Shown here: one piece after another, positions 51,242 to 61,312 of the stretch
Layout: each line of letters starts with the position of its first letter
Numbering within the stretch: position 1 is the stretch's first letter
Assembly (NCBI RefSeq): GCF_001426345.1
Contig: NZ_LMEM01000010.1
Coordinates: forward strand, 278,135 to 342,134
DNA length: 64,000 nt
Direction of reading: 5' to 3'
Origin: Devosia sp. Root436
GTDB lineage: Bacteria; Pseudomonadota; Alphaproteobacteria; Rhizobiales; Devosiaceae
The notes under the pieces: model-generated
Told to the model about the DNA's origin: nothing
The model's input: the letters and a program-made list of their open reading frames with translations, nothing else
Databases searched by the model: none
Program-made: the position numbers and the translations under genes

Positions 51242-52781
51242 TGGCGGGCTCAAGGGGCCGCTGGTGCTCTATGAAGCCATCAAGGGCGGGCTGCGTCTGG
51301 CTGCCGTCGATGCCGAGGCGTCGCGTCGCGGCCTCAGCGTCGGGCAGAATCTCGCCGATGCGCGGGCCATGGTGCCCGAGCTGACGGTGCGCGAAATGGA
51401 TCGCCCGCAGCTCGAGGCAGCCTTCGCCGATTTTGCCGACTGGCACTCCAATGCCAGCCCGCTGGTGGCCGCGATGAGCGATGTCAGCACCTTCGGCGAC
51501 CTGGTGCTCGATATTACCGGGGTGGCGCATCTGTTCGGTGGCGAGCGGCCGATGCTGCGCCTGTTGCTGACCCGACTGCGCGATCTCGGCTATACCGTGG
51601 CCGGCGCCATCGCGCCCACGATCGGGGCAGCCTGGGGCGTCAGCCACTTCGCCCGTAGCCAGGTGGTCGAGGCCGCCGATCTCGAAACCGTTCTCGATGC
51701 GCTGCCGGTTCATGCGCTGCGGCTGGAGCCGGCCCAGATTGCCGGCCTTTCCCAGATGGGGCTCACGACCATCGGCCAGCTTCGCCCGCGCGAGCGCAAG
51801 CCGCTGCAGACGCGGTTCGGCATCTCGCTGTTGCAGCGGCTCGACCAGGCCTATGGCCATATCGAGGAGCGGATGGTGCCGCGCCTGCCCCTGGCCGAAC
51901 GCTATGCCGAGCGGCGTTTTGCCGACCCGATCGGGCTGATGGACGACGTGCTGATGACCTGCCACGACCTGGCCATCCAGCTCGGCATCAGACTCGAGGC
52001 CGAAGGGCAGGGTGGGCAGGCCTTCCATCTCTTCCTCTATCGCGTCGATCACAAGGTGATGGCGCTGTCGGTCAATTCGGCGCGGCTGACGCGCGACCCC
52101 GAGCATATCACCAAGCTGTTTTCCAACCGCTCGGAGCGGCTGGAGGGCGAATATGACGCCGGCTTCGGCATCGACATGATCCGGCTGGCGGTCAGTTCGG
52201 TTTCCGAGCTCGATGCGGTGCAGCTCGGCGCCTTCTCGCATCGGGGCGTGGCCGAGGATCTCGACCAGCTCAACGACCGGATGAGCAGCCGGCTCGGCAC
52301 GATGGCGGTGCTCAGGACGCAACTGGTGGCCAGCCATATTCCCGAGCAGGCGGCGCGGCTGGTGCCGGCGCTGGTGGCCAGCAATGAGGATCGCGCCGGC
52401 TGGCCCACTCCGCTCCGGCCGCTGCGGCTGCTGCCGATGCCCGAAAGGGTGGCGATCAATGCCGAAGTGCCCGAGGGGCTGCCGGCCTCGATGATCTGGC
52501 GGCGCGACAGCTACAAGATCGAAAAGGCCTCCGGCCCGGAACGGCTGGGGGCAGAGTGGTGGCGCAGCGGCCAGCGGCTGCAACTGGTGGTTCCCGAGAC
52601 GCCCAAAAAGGGCGAGGCGCCGCCCTATATTCCCAACCTGCCGCAATTCGATCCCGAGGCCGGCACACGCGACTATTACGTGGTCGAAGACGAAAGCGGC
52701 CGCCGCTTCTGGATTTTCCGGCAGGGCTTCTACACGGCGGAAAATCCGCCGCCCTGGTATCTGCACGGCTTTTTCCCATGA
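51126..52781 (+). CDS. imuB: Y-family polymerase-like protein ImuB
   Basis: A 551-residue protein with the Y-family fold but without the acidic catalytic residues; the first motif is FLVLFLPSWPTDYLKRH, where an active polymerase would have Asp. ImuB binds the beta clamp and recruits DnaE2. The start is ATG 51126 or ATG 51159; both overlap imuA. Its stop overlaps the dnaE2 start (ATGA). Confidence 0.92.
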   Translation: MDSQHSLLSAAMQTGASGARRFLVLFLPSWPTDYLKRHDGGLKGPLVLYEAIKGGLRLAAVDAEASRRGLSVGQNLADARAMVPELTVREMDRPQLEAAFADFADWHSNASPLVAAMSDVSTFGDLVLDITGVAHLFGGERPMLRLLLTRLRDLGYTVAGAIAPTIGAAWGVSHFARSQVVEAADLETVLDALPVHALRLEPAQIAGLSQMGLTTIGQLRPRERKPLQTRFGISLLQRLDQAYGHIEERMVPRLPLAERYAERRFADPIGLMDDVLMTCHDLAIQLGIRLEAEGQGGQAFHLFLYRVDHKVMALSVNSARLTRDPEHITKLFSNRSERLEGEYDAGFGIDMIRLAVSSVSELDAVQLGAFSHRGVAEDLDQLNDRMSSRLGTMAVLRTQLVASHIPEQAARLVPALVASNEDRAGWPTPLRPLRLLPMPERVAINAEVPEGLPASMIWRRDSYKIEKASGPERLGAEWWRSGQRLQLVVPETPKKGEAPPYIPNLPQFDPEAGTRDYYVVEDESGRRFWIFRQGFYTAENPPPWYLHGFFP

Positions 52782-55700
52782 GCCAGGTCGTTACCCTCGA
52801 GCAGAAGGCAAATCCCCGCTCCCGGCCGGCCCGGCCTGTCGCCGATTATGCCGAACTGGTCTCGACCACCAATTTCTCCTTCCTGCGCAGCGGCTCATCG
52901 CCCGAAGAAATGGTGGCGGCGGCGATGCAGATGGGGCTCGCCGCCTTTGGCGTTGCCGATCGCAACAGCTTTGCCGGCGTGGTGCGCGGCTATGTGGTGG
53001 CGCGCGACAACAAGGAGCAGTTTCCCGGCTTTCGCTATCTCGTCGGCGTGCGGCTCTGCTTTGCCGATGGCACGCCCGATATCATTGCCTATCCCACCGA
53101 CCGGGTGGCCTATGGGCGGTTGTGCAAGCTGCTGACGGTGGGCAACCAGCGGGGCAAAAAGGGCAAGCCGGTGCTGCATTTTCCCGATCTGTTCGGTTCG
53201 GGGAGCCTGGCCCAGGAGCAGGGGCCGCCGGAAAACTATGCGCAGGGCCAGCTCTTCATCCTCATGCCGGACGAAAGCGATTGGGGCCTGACGGCACGAA
53301 CCCTCGACGTGCTGGCGCGGCAGGCGCCCGATCGCGTCTGGCTGGCCGGTACGCCCCGTTTCGACGGAGAAGACCGGGCTCGCCTTAACCGGACTGCCGA
53401 GCTGGCCCGGGTCCACCGCGTTCCGATGATCGCCAGCAATGACGTGCTCTATCACGAGCCCGACCGCCGCATGGTGCAGGATGTGGTGACCTGCATCCGC
53501 GAGCATCTGACGCTGGAAAGCGCGGGCTGGCGCCTTACGGCCAATGCCGAGCGGTATCTGAAGCCAGCCGCTGAAATGGCCCGGCTGTTCCGCGATCATC
53601 CCGATGCCATCGCCCAAACGCAGGGGTTTGTCGCCCGTATCGGGTTTTCGCTCGACCAGCTCAAATACAATTATCCCGAGGAAACCATCGGCAATGGCGA
53701 AACCGCCCAGCAGACGCTGGAGCGGCTGACCTGGGAGGGGGCGGCGAAGCGGTTTCCCGAAGGCGTGCCTGACAGCATCAAACACTCGATCTGGAGCGAG
53801 CTCTGCCTCATCGCCTATAAAGGCTATGCCGCCTATTTCCTGACGGTGCACGACATCGTCCGCTTTGCCCGCGACGAGCGGAATATCCTGTGCCAGGGAC
53901 GCGGGTCGGCGGCCAATTCAACGGTCTGCTATTGCCTCGAAATCACCGCGGTCGATCCGCGCAAAGCCAAGCTGGTCTTTGGCCGCTTCATCTCGACCGA
54001 GCGCGACGAACCGCCCGATATCGATGTCGATTTCGAGCATGAGCGGCGCGAGGAGGTGATGCAATATGTCTACCGGAAATATGGCGGCAAGCGCACGGGG
54101 CTGACCGCCAATGTCATCTCCTATCGCTCCAAGAGCGCCATGCGCGAGACAGCCAAGGCCTTCGGGATTTCCGACGATGTGATCAACGCCTTCAACCAGT
54201 TGAACTGGGGCTGGGGGTCGCGTGTCGAGCTGGGCAAGGTCCGCTCCATCGGGCTCGATCCTGACGATCCGGTGCTGGCGCAGATGTTCGAGGTCATCAA
54301 GGTTCTCAAGGGCTTTCCACGTCATCTCAGCCAGCATGTCGGCGGCTTCGTCATCACCCGCGATTCGCTCGAAAGCCTGGTGCCCATCGGCAAGTCGGCG
54401 ATGGACAATCGCAATATCATCGAATGGAACAAGGACGATATCGCCGCTCTGGCCATTCTCAAGGTCGATGTGCTGGCTTTGGGCATGCTCACATGCCTCA
54501 GACGGGCCTTCGACCTGATGCGGGCGCATTATGGACAGGAGGTGGAACTGGCCGAGCTGCAGAATGAAGAATTCAGCCATCCGGACCGGGCAAAACCGGT
54601 CTATGAAATGACCCACCGGGCGGACACGATCGGTGTGTTCCAGATCGAGAGCCGGGCGCAGATGTCGATGCTGCCGCGGCTCAAGCCGGTCGAATTCTAC
54701 GATCTTGTCATCGAAGTCGCCATCGTGCGGCCGGGCCCCATTCAGGGCGGCATGGTGCATCCCTATCTCAAGCGCCGGCAGGACGGGAGTTGGAAGGCCA
54801 ATCCCGACGATCCGCTCGACATGGTGCTCGAAAAGACGCTTGGCATCCCTCTCTTCCAGGAACAGGCCATGCAGATGGCTGTCAAAGGGGCCGGCTTCAC
54901 ACCCGGTGAGGCGGATCACTTACGTCGTGCCATGGCCGCTTGGCGCCGCACCGGAAAGATTGGCATCTTCAAAGACAAATTCATCAATGGCATGCTGAAG
55001 AATCCGCGAGGTTATACGCGGGAGTTTGCCGAGCGCTGCTTTTCACAGATTGAAGGCTTTGCCGAATATGGTTTTCCCGAAAGCCATGCGGCGTCCTTTG
55101 CCCTGCTGGTCTATGCCTCGTGCTGGCTCAAATGCCATTACCCGGATGTCTTTGCCTGCGCGCTGCTCAATTCCCAGCCCATGGGTTTTTATGCCCCCAG
55201 CCAGATCGTGCGCGATGCGGTCGAGCATGGCGTCGAGGTGCGGCCGCCAGACGTCAACCTCTCGAATCACGATTGCTCGCTCGAAGACGATGGCTGGCAG
55301 GCTCGCGAGCATGTCTGGGATCGTCATGCGCCGATGCGGGATGTCATCTGGTCGAAAAGGGCGCTGCGGCTGGGCCTGCGGGAGGTCGAAGGCCTGGCCA
55401 AGAAAGACATAGAGCGGATTGTCGAATTGCGCGGGGGTGGCTACACCTGCGTTCGCGATCTCTGGCTGCGGACCGGGGTGCCTATTGCCAGCCTCGAAAA
55501 GCTCGCCCGTGCCGATGCCTTTGCCGAACTGGGCCTCAACCGGCGCGAGGCATTGTGGGCGGTCAAGGGATTGATGGGGACGCATGGGGCCGAGACGCTG
55601 CCGCTCTTTGCCGCCACACGCCCGGCCCTGCCGATCCCTGCGGAAGAGCCGGCCGGCCTGCCGCTGATGCAGCCCGGCGAGGAGGTGATTCACGACTATG

Positions 55701-56200
55701 CGACGCTCTCCCTCTCGCTCAAGGGGCATCCGGCGCAGTTCCTGCGGCCGATGCTCGACAGGCGGGGTACGATAAAGGCAGCCCATCTGGGCCGGGCGAT
55801 GCCGGGACAGCGGATCGAGGTGGCGGGGCTGGTGCTGGTGCGACAAAGGCCAGGCACGGCGAGTGGGGTGATCTTCGCTACACTCGAGGACGAAACCGGC
55901 ATTGCCAATATCGTCATCTGGCCCAAGCTATTCGAAAAGGACGAGATGCGCCGGACGCTGCTGGCGAGCCGCATGCTGGCGGTCCGCGGCAAGCTGCAAA
56001 AGGAAGGCCTGGTGATCCATGTCATTGCCGAGGACATGACCGACCTGACCCCGCAATTGCTCGACATCAGCAATGGCAGGGATATCGAGGAAATCGGCCC
56101 GCCCGACGACAGGGGGCATGACCGCAATACTCAGCGCGAAATCGAAAAAGCCCGCCGCCGGGCTTATGCAGCCCTGCCGGGTGGTCGCAATTTCCACTAG
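52778..56200 (+). CDS. dnaE2: Error-prone DNA polymerase DnaE2
   Basis: Class C polymerase for translesion synthesis, 1140 residues. It has an N-terminal PHP domain, the active-site segment PPDIDVDFEHERREEV, SQHVGGFVIT and the C-terminal OB fold (GLVLVRQRPGTASGVIFATL). ATG 52778 is coupled to imuB; upstream readings belong to imuB. SOS induction follows from the LexA box before imuA. Confidence 0.97.
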   Translation: MSQVVTLEQKANPRSRPARPVADYAELVSTTNFSFLRSGSSPEEMVAAAMQMGLAAFGVADRNSFAGVVRGYVVARDNKEQFPGFRYLVGVRLCFADGTPDIIAYPTDRVAYGRLCKLLTVGNQRGKKGKPVLHFPDLFGSGSLAQEQGPPENYAQGQLFILMPDESDWGLTARTLDVLARQAPDRVWLAGTPRFDGEDRARLNRTAELARVHRVPMIASNDVLYHEPDRRMVQDVVTCIREHLTLESAGWRLTANAERYLKPAAEMARLFRDHPDAIAQTQGFVARIGFSLDQLKYNYPEETIGNGETAQQTLERLTWEGAAKRFPEGVPDSIKHSIWSELCLIAYKGYAAYFLTVHDIVRFARDERNILCQGRGSAANSTVCYCLEITAVDPRKAKLVFGRFISTERDEPPDIDVDFEHERREEVMQYVYRKYGGKRTGLTANVISYRSKSAMRETAKAFGISDDVINAFNQLNWGWGSRVELGKVRSIGLDPDDPVLAQMFEVIKVLKGFPRHLSQHVGGFVITRDSLESLVPIGKSAMDNRNIIEWNKDDIAALAILKVDVLALGMLTCLRRAFDLMRAHYGQEVELAELQNEEFSHPDRAKPVYEMTHRADTIGVFQIESRAQMSMLPRLKPVEFYDLVIEVAIVRPGPIQGGMVHPYLKRRQDGSWKANPDDPLDMVLEKTLGIPLFQEQAMQMAVKGAGFTPGEADHLRRAMAAWRRTGKIGIFKDKFINGMLKNPRGYTREFAERCFSQIEGFAEYGFPESHAASFALLVYASCWLKCHYPDVFACALLNSQPMGFYAPSQIVRDAVEHGVEVRPPDVNLSNHDCSLEDDGWQAREHVWDRHAPMRDVIWSKRALRLGLREVEGLAKKDIERIVELRGGGYTCVRDLWLRTGVPIASLEKLARADAFAELGLNRREALWAVKGLMGTHGAETLPLFAATRPALPIPAEEPAGLPLMQPGEEVIHDYATLSLSLKGHPAQFLRPMLDRRGTIKAAHLGRAMPGQRIEVAGLVLVRQRPGTASGVIFATLEDETGIANIVIWPKLFEKDEMRRTLLASRMLAVRGKLQKEGLVIHVIAEDMTDLTPQLLDISNGRDIEEIGPPDDRGHDRNTQREIEKARRRAYAALPGGRNFH

Positions 56201-56260
56201 GGCGTTTCCAGCAAGGGTGGCAACGGTTTTTGCGGCTCGGAAGCGCGACCAATAAAGCCG

Positions 56261-56551
56261 CTAGATCAGCAGCTTGTCGATGGCTTGCGCCAATGCGATG
56301 TCCCTGGCGCTGATGCCGCCGGCATCGTGGGTCGAGAGGCGGATGGTGACGCTGTCGTAGCTGTTGGACCAGTCGGGGTGGTGGCCGGCCTTTTCGGCCG
56401 CCAGCGCCACGCGGGTCATGAAGCCGAAGGCCTCGGAAAAGTCCTTGAACTTGAAGACCCGCTCGATGGCGTCGGCTGCCTCGTCGTAAATCCAGCCGCT
56501 GAGGCCATGCAGGCCCTCTTCCCGTTCCGTGTCGCTCAGTTTTTCAACCAT
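56261..56551 (-). CDS. 4a-hydroxytetrahydrobiopterin dehydratase
   Basis: A 96-residue PHS/PCD family protein with the signature [20 protein letters not shown] (residues 53-72) and His75. It dehydrates the pterin carbinolamine made by aromatic amino-acid hydroxylases; in bacteria without those it may have other roles. No hydroxylase gene is nearby. It converges on dnaE2. Confidence 0.94.
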   Translation of the reverse strand: MVEKLSDTEREEGLHGLSGWIYDEAADAIERVFKFKDFSEAFGFMTRVALAAEKAGHHPDWSNSYDSVTIRLSTHDAGGISARDIALAQAIDKLLI

Positions 56552-56733
56552 GATCCACCTCTTCAATCCCGGCGCAGCCTGGACCGGCAAAACGACGCTT
56601 CCGTGGCGGCGTTAACGCGCTGGCAAGCAGTTTGGCCGCAGCCTGAAATCCCTAACCTGGATCGGCGTGACAAGGCCTCAATGGCCGGCAGCCGGACAGG
56701 GTCATTTCAGATCCGCGAGCGGGAGGACGTGCG

Positions 56734-57969
56734 CTGATTTGGACCAAACGACTTGGCGCCCTGGCGCTGGCTTCCATGCTGGTGGCTTCCACCGCCGGCG
56801 CCGCCGAGCTTGTCGTCTATCACAACTGGGCATCGCCGGCCGAACTGGCCGCACTCAACGTGCTGCGCGACGGGCTGGAAGAACAGGGCCATAGCTGGGT
56901 GCCGCTGGCCATTCCGCACGATGCCAATGGCGATATCGACGTGCTGCAGCTGATCAGCGCCGGGGCGACGCCCAATGTCTTCCTGCAATTGCAGCCCGAC
57001 ATCTATCGCGCGCTCGATGCCGACGGCAAAGTGCTGCATCTGGACGAACAGCTCGCCGCCAGCGGCGTGCTCGAACAATTGCCACCGGTGGTGCGCAGCG
57101 CCATCACCGTCGACGGCGCCATCGTCAAGATCCCGGCGACCATCCATGCCGACGCCATGATCTACTACAATCGTGCCGTGGCCGACGCCGCGGGCATCGA
57201 CCCGGAGGCCTGGACCTCGCTCGAGGATATGTGGGCCGATTTCGACGCGGTGCGCGCCGCGGGTTTCCGGCCCATCGCTCTGGGCGCCCAGCCCTGGCAG
57301 GTCGGCTATCTGCTGCATGCCCTGGTGGCCAGCCTTGGCGGTCCCGGTGTCTATGCCGGGCTTTATGGCGAGGTCACCGATCCGGCCGTGCTCTACGATG
57401 CCAGCCTGCTCGATGTCTTTGCCTGGTTGCGGCGCTTTCAGCAGCAGGCCGATACCGAAGCGGTGCCGCGCGACTGGAACATGGCCACCAATATGGTGAT
57501 CAAGGGCGAGGCGCTGTTGCAATTGCAAGGCGACTGGATGAAGGGGGAGTGGCGAGCCGCGGGCAAGAGCGAGACGAGCGATTTCGGCTGCCTCTTCGTG
57601 CCGGGTGCGGCCCATGTGCCGGTCACGATCGACAGCTGGGGCCTGCTGGGGGGTGTTTCGCCCGAAATCGAAGCGGCCGAACGCAGCTTTGCCGATGTGC
57701 TGCTCGATGCCGACGTGCAGGCCCGCTTTGCGGCGGCCAAGGGGTCCACCCCGGTCCGGCCGGATGCGCGCGCGGGCATCGATTCCTGTTCGAAAAAGGT
57801 GCTGGAGGCACTCAATCGGGGCGATTTCGCCTTGCCCACCCCGCATTTGACCGCATTGCCGGCCTGGGTCGCGGCGGTGTGGACGGTTGCCAACACCTAT
57901 TGGAACGATCCGACCATGACCCCTGCCGATGGCGTAGCGGCGCTCAAGGCGGCGCAAACAGCTTTCTAG
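56734..57969 (+). CDS. ABC-type sugar-binding protein, apparent CTG start
   Basis: A 411-residue periplasmic solute-binding protein of the family-1 sugar type: VVYHNWASPAELAALNVLRD, IPATIHADAMIYYNRAVAD, GEALLQLQGDWMKGEW. A full signal peptide is obtained only from CTG 56734 (reading IWTKRLGALALASMLVASTA), six bases after a GGGAGGA site at 56721-56727. No ATG, GTG or TTG is in frame there; ATG 56776 would cut off the basic region. No permease or ATPase gene lies next to it. Confidence 0.85.
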   Translation: MIWTKRLGALALASMLVASTAGAAELVVYHNWASPAELAALNVLRDGLEEQGHSWVPLAIPHDANGDIDVLQLISAGATPNVFLQLQPDIYRALDADGKVLHLDEQLAASGVLEQLPPVVRSAITVDGAIVKIPATIHADAMIYYNRAVADAAGIDPEAWTSLEDMWADFDAVRAAGFRPIALGAQPWQVGYLLHALVASLGGPGVYAGLYGEVTDPAVLYDASLLDVFAWLRRFQQQADTEAVPRDWNMATNMVIKGEALLQLQGDWMKGEWRAAGKSETSDFGCLFVPGAAHVPVTIDSWGLLGGVSPEIEAAERSFADVLLDADVQARFAAAKGSTPVRPDARAGIDSCSKKVLEALNRGDFALPTPHLTALPAWVAAVWTVANTYWNDPTMTPADGVAALKAAQTAF

Positions 57970-58110
57970 CGCCGCCAAGCCGTGGAAAGTCATTAAGCGG
58001 ATATTCACCCTGCTATCGGGAATTTTCGCAACCCCGGGGGCCGTCAAGCCCGTTTCAAGGCGTTCTTAAGGGCTTTTGGGGTTTCTATACCGGCTAACCA
58101 GGGGAACCAT

Positions 58111-60417
58111 GTGTTTACCTCAGCGCGAAAGACAATGCCGGCAATCGATTACGTGTCGATTATCCGCTCGGTCTATGGTGACCGACGCGCGATGTTGGGC
58201 GGCAGCGTGGCGAGCGCCATCGCGTCGTGGCTGACCGCCTTCAAGACCGACTCGCTGGCCCTCTACATTGTCAGCGTCGCCTTCGTGGTCATCGGGCTCA
58301 TCCGCTATGCCAACATGCGCGCCTTCTGGCGCGCGGCGATGAACAATGAAGACGCCATGGCTGCCGAGGAGTGGGAAAATCGCGCCGTGATCTATGGCGG
58401 CCTGCTGGCGCTGGTCTACGGCATGTGGTGCCTGATCTCGATGGCGGTGGTCAAGGATCCCTTTGCCGAACTGGCCAGTGCCTCCATTTCCATCGCCGTC
58501 ATGGTCGGCATTGTGGCGCGCAACTTCGGCCTCGACCGGCTGGTCACCATCCAGATGCTGCTGGTCATCGTGCCGCTTTCGGCCGGCTATGCGCTGCATG
58601 GCGATGTGTACCACGCTATCCTTGCCGGCTTGCTGGGCATCATGCTGGCGAGTTTCCGTAAGCTGGCGGCCGACGTTCGCTCTATCCTGCTGAGTGCAGT
58701 GCATGGGCGGGTCGAGGCGTCGCGCCTTGCCGCCGAACTCGACATGGCGATGACCACGCTCGAACACGGCTTGTGCATGCTCGACGAGCGCGGCGTTATT
58801 TCGGTCGCCAATGAGCGCGCGGTGCGCTTGTTCAGCCTCATGGGCCTGCCCGAACTGCTCGGCCGGCCGGTGAGTTCGGTGCTTGGCGCGCTGGGCGACA
58901 GCGGTGTGCTGCCGCGCACGGCGGTCGACCGCCTGCTCGATGTCATCGGCAAGCATATGTCGGGCAAGGTCCTGCTCTGCCTGCCCGCTGGGCGCTATTA
59001 CGAAGTCTCGGTGAGCGCGCGCGACGAAACCACGGTGCTGCTGTTCGAAGACATCAGCGAGCGCGTTGCTTCGGAAGAGCGCATCAATTTCATGGCGCGC
59101 CACGATACGCTGACCGCCCTGCCCAACCGGACCTATTTCGGCGAATTGGCCACCGAGGACATGGAAGCCCGTCGCTTCGCGGGGGCGCAGCCCCGCCTGG
59201 TGTCGCTGATGATCATCGACATCGACGACTTCAAGCATGTCAACGACACGTTCGGCCACATCGTGGGCGACGAGCTACTGATGCAGGTGGCGAACCGCCT
59301 GCGCCAGGCGCTGCCGGCCGAGGCCGTACTGGCGCGGCTGGGCGGCGATGAATTCGTCATCTATCGCGGTGCGGTGGGCGATGCGGCCCAGGCTCAGGCC
59401 GACGCCGCAGCCATCCTCACCGCCTTTGCCGCGCCGTTCCGGCTCGATGGCCTGACGCTGTCGGTCGCGGTCAGCATCGGGCTGGCTACCAGCGCCATCG
59501 CCGCCGAGACGCTCGACGACCTGATGACCAAGGCCGACCTGGCGCTCTATTCGGCCAAGGGCGACGGCAAGGCGCGCAGCCAGCTGTTCCACGCCCAGAT
59601 GGATATCGACTACCACTACCGCCAGCGGCTCAAGACCGACCTGCGCCAGGCGGTGCAGGAAGGCGTCCTGTCGCTTGCCTTCCAGCCGTTGCTCGACATC
59701 GCCACCCGCCGGGTGGTGACCTGTGAAGCGCTGGCGCGCTGGAATCATCCCGAACTGGGCCCGATTCCGCCATCCACCTTCATTCCGCTCGCCGAGGAAA
59801 TGGGCCTCATCTCCGACATCACCGCCTGGGTGATCGATCGCGCCACGGCCCAGTGCAGCCAATGGCCGGGCGAGGTGGGCGTGGCCGTAAATATCTCGGC
59901 GCGGGACTTCCGCGGCATCGACCTCTGCAAGCTGGTGGAGGACGGGCTGGCCAAGTCCGGGCTCGATCCGGCGCGCCTGGAAATCGAGGTCACCGAGACC
60001 GCCGTCATCGAAGAGCGCGAAATTGCCCATCGCGTGCTGAGCGACCTGGCCGCCAAGGGCATCGCCATCGCACTCGACGATTTCGGCACCGGCTACTCGT
60101 CCCTGAGCTATCTCAACGCACTGCCCTTCACCAAGCTCAAGATCGACCGGTCCTTCGTGGCCGACATCGCCACCAACCCGCGTTCGCTGCGGCTGCTGGC
60201 CAATGTGGCCCGGCTGGGGCGCGATCTCGACCTCACCGTGATTGCAGAAGGCGTCGAGACCGAGGAGCAACTCAACACCATGCTGGCGCATACCGAAATC
60301 CAGCAAGTGCAGGGGTATTTTTTCAGCCGGCCGCTGCCGGAGCGCGATATTGGCGAGTTGATCGGCCGTCTCAACGCCGCCCAGGGCGCGCCGAAGGCAA
60401 AGCTTCGGCATGGTTAA
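58111..60417 (+). CDS. Membrane GGDEF-EAL cyclic-di-GMP protein
   Basis: A 768-residue protein starting at GTG 58111 (GGGGAA site). Residues 30-190 hold about five or six membrane segments with little periplasmic sequence, then a PAS-like domain (TLEHGLCMLDERGVISVAN), GGDEF (RLGGDEFVIY, 411-415) and EAL (CEALARWNHPELG, 539-541). Both catalytic motifs are intact. It follows the sugar-binding protein and precedes the acyltransferase. Confidence 0.94.
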   Translation: MFTSARKTMPAIDYVSIIRSVYGDRRAMLGGSVASAIASWLTAFKTDSLALYIVSVAFVVIGLIRYANMRAFWRAAMNNEDAMAAEEWENRAVIYGGLLALVYGMWCLISMAVVKDPFAELASASISIAVMVGIVARNFGLDRLVTIQMLLVIVPLSAGYALHGDVYHAILAGLLGIMLASFRKLAADVRSILLSAVHGRVEASRLAAELDMAMTTLEHGLCMLDERGVISVANERAVRLFSLMGLPELLGRPVSSVLGALGDSGVLPRTAVDRLLDVIGKHMSGKVLLCLPAGRYYEVSVSARDETTVLLFEDISERVASEERINFMARHDTLTALPNRTYFGELATEDMEARRFAGAQPRLVSLMIIDIDDFKHVNDTFGHIVGDELLMQVANRLRQALPAEAVLARLGGDEFVIYRGAVGDAAQAQADAAAILTAFAAPFRLDGLTLSVAVSIGLATSAIAAETLDDLMTKADLALYSAKGDGKARSQLFHAQMDIDYHYRQRLKTDLRQAVQEGVLSLAFQPLLDIATRRVVTCEALARWNHPELGPIPPSTFIPLAEEMGLISDITAWVIDRATAQCSQWPGEVGVAVNISARDFRGIDLCKLVEDGLAKSGLDPARLEIEVTETAVIEEREIAHRVLSDLAAKGIAIALDDFGTGYSSLSYLNALPFTKLKIDRSFVADIATNPRSLRLLANVARLGRDLDLTVIAEGVETEEQLNTMLAHTEIQQVQGYFFSRPLPERDIGELIGRLNAAQGAPKAKLRHG

Positions 60418-60550
60418 TCCCGGTTAACATTTTGTAAACGAAGATTAATTCGGCCTCGTCCGGTCCGTCGGCCGGGTGGGGCGTCATTTTTCCCAATGCC
60501 TGCATGCCTAACAAAAGCTTAATATCCCCTTGATTAGGGGACTTTTGGTA

Positions 60551-61303
60551 ATGAGTGCTGCATCCCAGGCAAGTGCAACCTCCCGTTTCGCGCTGACTCT
60601 CATCGACTTGCTCGACCGCGTCCAATATCGGCGGGTGTCGGTGGAGGAGCAATTCGACGCCGTCTACCGGCTGCGCTACGAAGCGTATCGGCGGGAAGAA
60701 TTCATTCCGATAAACTCGCAGCAACTGACGCGCGACAGCTATGATGACGCGAGCAATTGTCATTGCTTCGGCGTCTATATCGATGACCAACTGGTCAGCT
60801 CGATCCGGCTGCATATCGCCACTGAAGCGAACCCGACATCGCCGAGCGCGGCCATCTGGCCCGATGTGCTGGGCGACATTATCCGCAAGGGTGGCAGCTA
60901 TATCGATCCCAGCCGCTTCACCGCCGACCACGATGCGTCGCTGGCCTTTCCGGCCCTGCCATATCTCACGCTGCGCACCGCGGTCATGGCTTGCGCGCAT
61001 TTCAACGCGACCTATTGCATTTCTTCGGTCCGGCCCGAGCATGTCGCCTTCTATCGGCGTGTCTTCGGTTCCGAACAGCTGGCCGGCGAAGGCTACTGGG
61101 GCGAGTTGACCTTTCCGGTGTGCCTCTACGCCTCCTATATCCCGGTCATGCTGCCCCGCGTGCTCCACCGCTACCCGTTCTTTGACTCGACGGAAGAGGA
61201 ACGCAAAGCCATGTTCGACACGCGTTCGCAGGGTGGCATCGTGATGCCGACGGCCCGGATCGCGCAGCGCCTGCGGCAGCTTGACGCCAGGGAAACGGCC
61301 TGA
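60551..61303 (+). CDS. FeeM/LuxI-like N-acyltransferase
   Basis: A 250-residue GNAT-fold protein. FDAVYRLRYEAYRREEFIP resembles the N-terminal helix of acyl-homoserine-lactone synthases, and DDQLVSSIRLHI and RFTADHDASLAFPALPYLTL follow their core. FeeM-type enzymes join a fatty acyl group from acyl carrier protein to an amino acid such as tyrosine. No LuxR-type regulator is adjacent. Acyl and amine substrates are unknown. Confidence 0.8.
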   Translation: MSAASQASATSRFALTLIDLLDRVQYRRVSVEEQFDAVYRLRYEAYRREEFIPINSQQLTRDSYDDASNCHCFGVYIDDQLVSSIRLHIATEANPTSPSAAIWPDVLGDIIRKGGSYIDPSRFTADHDASLAFPALPYLTLRTAVMACAHFNATYCISSVRPEHVAFYRRVFGSEQLAGEGYWGELTFPVCLYASYIPVMLPRVLHRYPFFDSTEEERKAMFDTRSQGGIVMPTARIAQRLRQLDARETA

Positions 61304-61312
61304 CCGTTCAGC

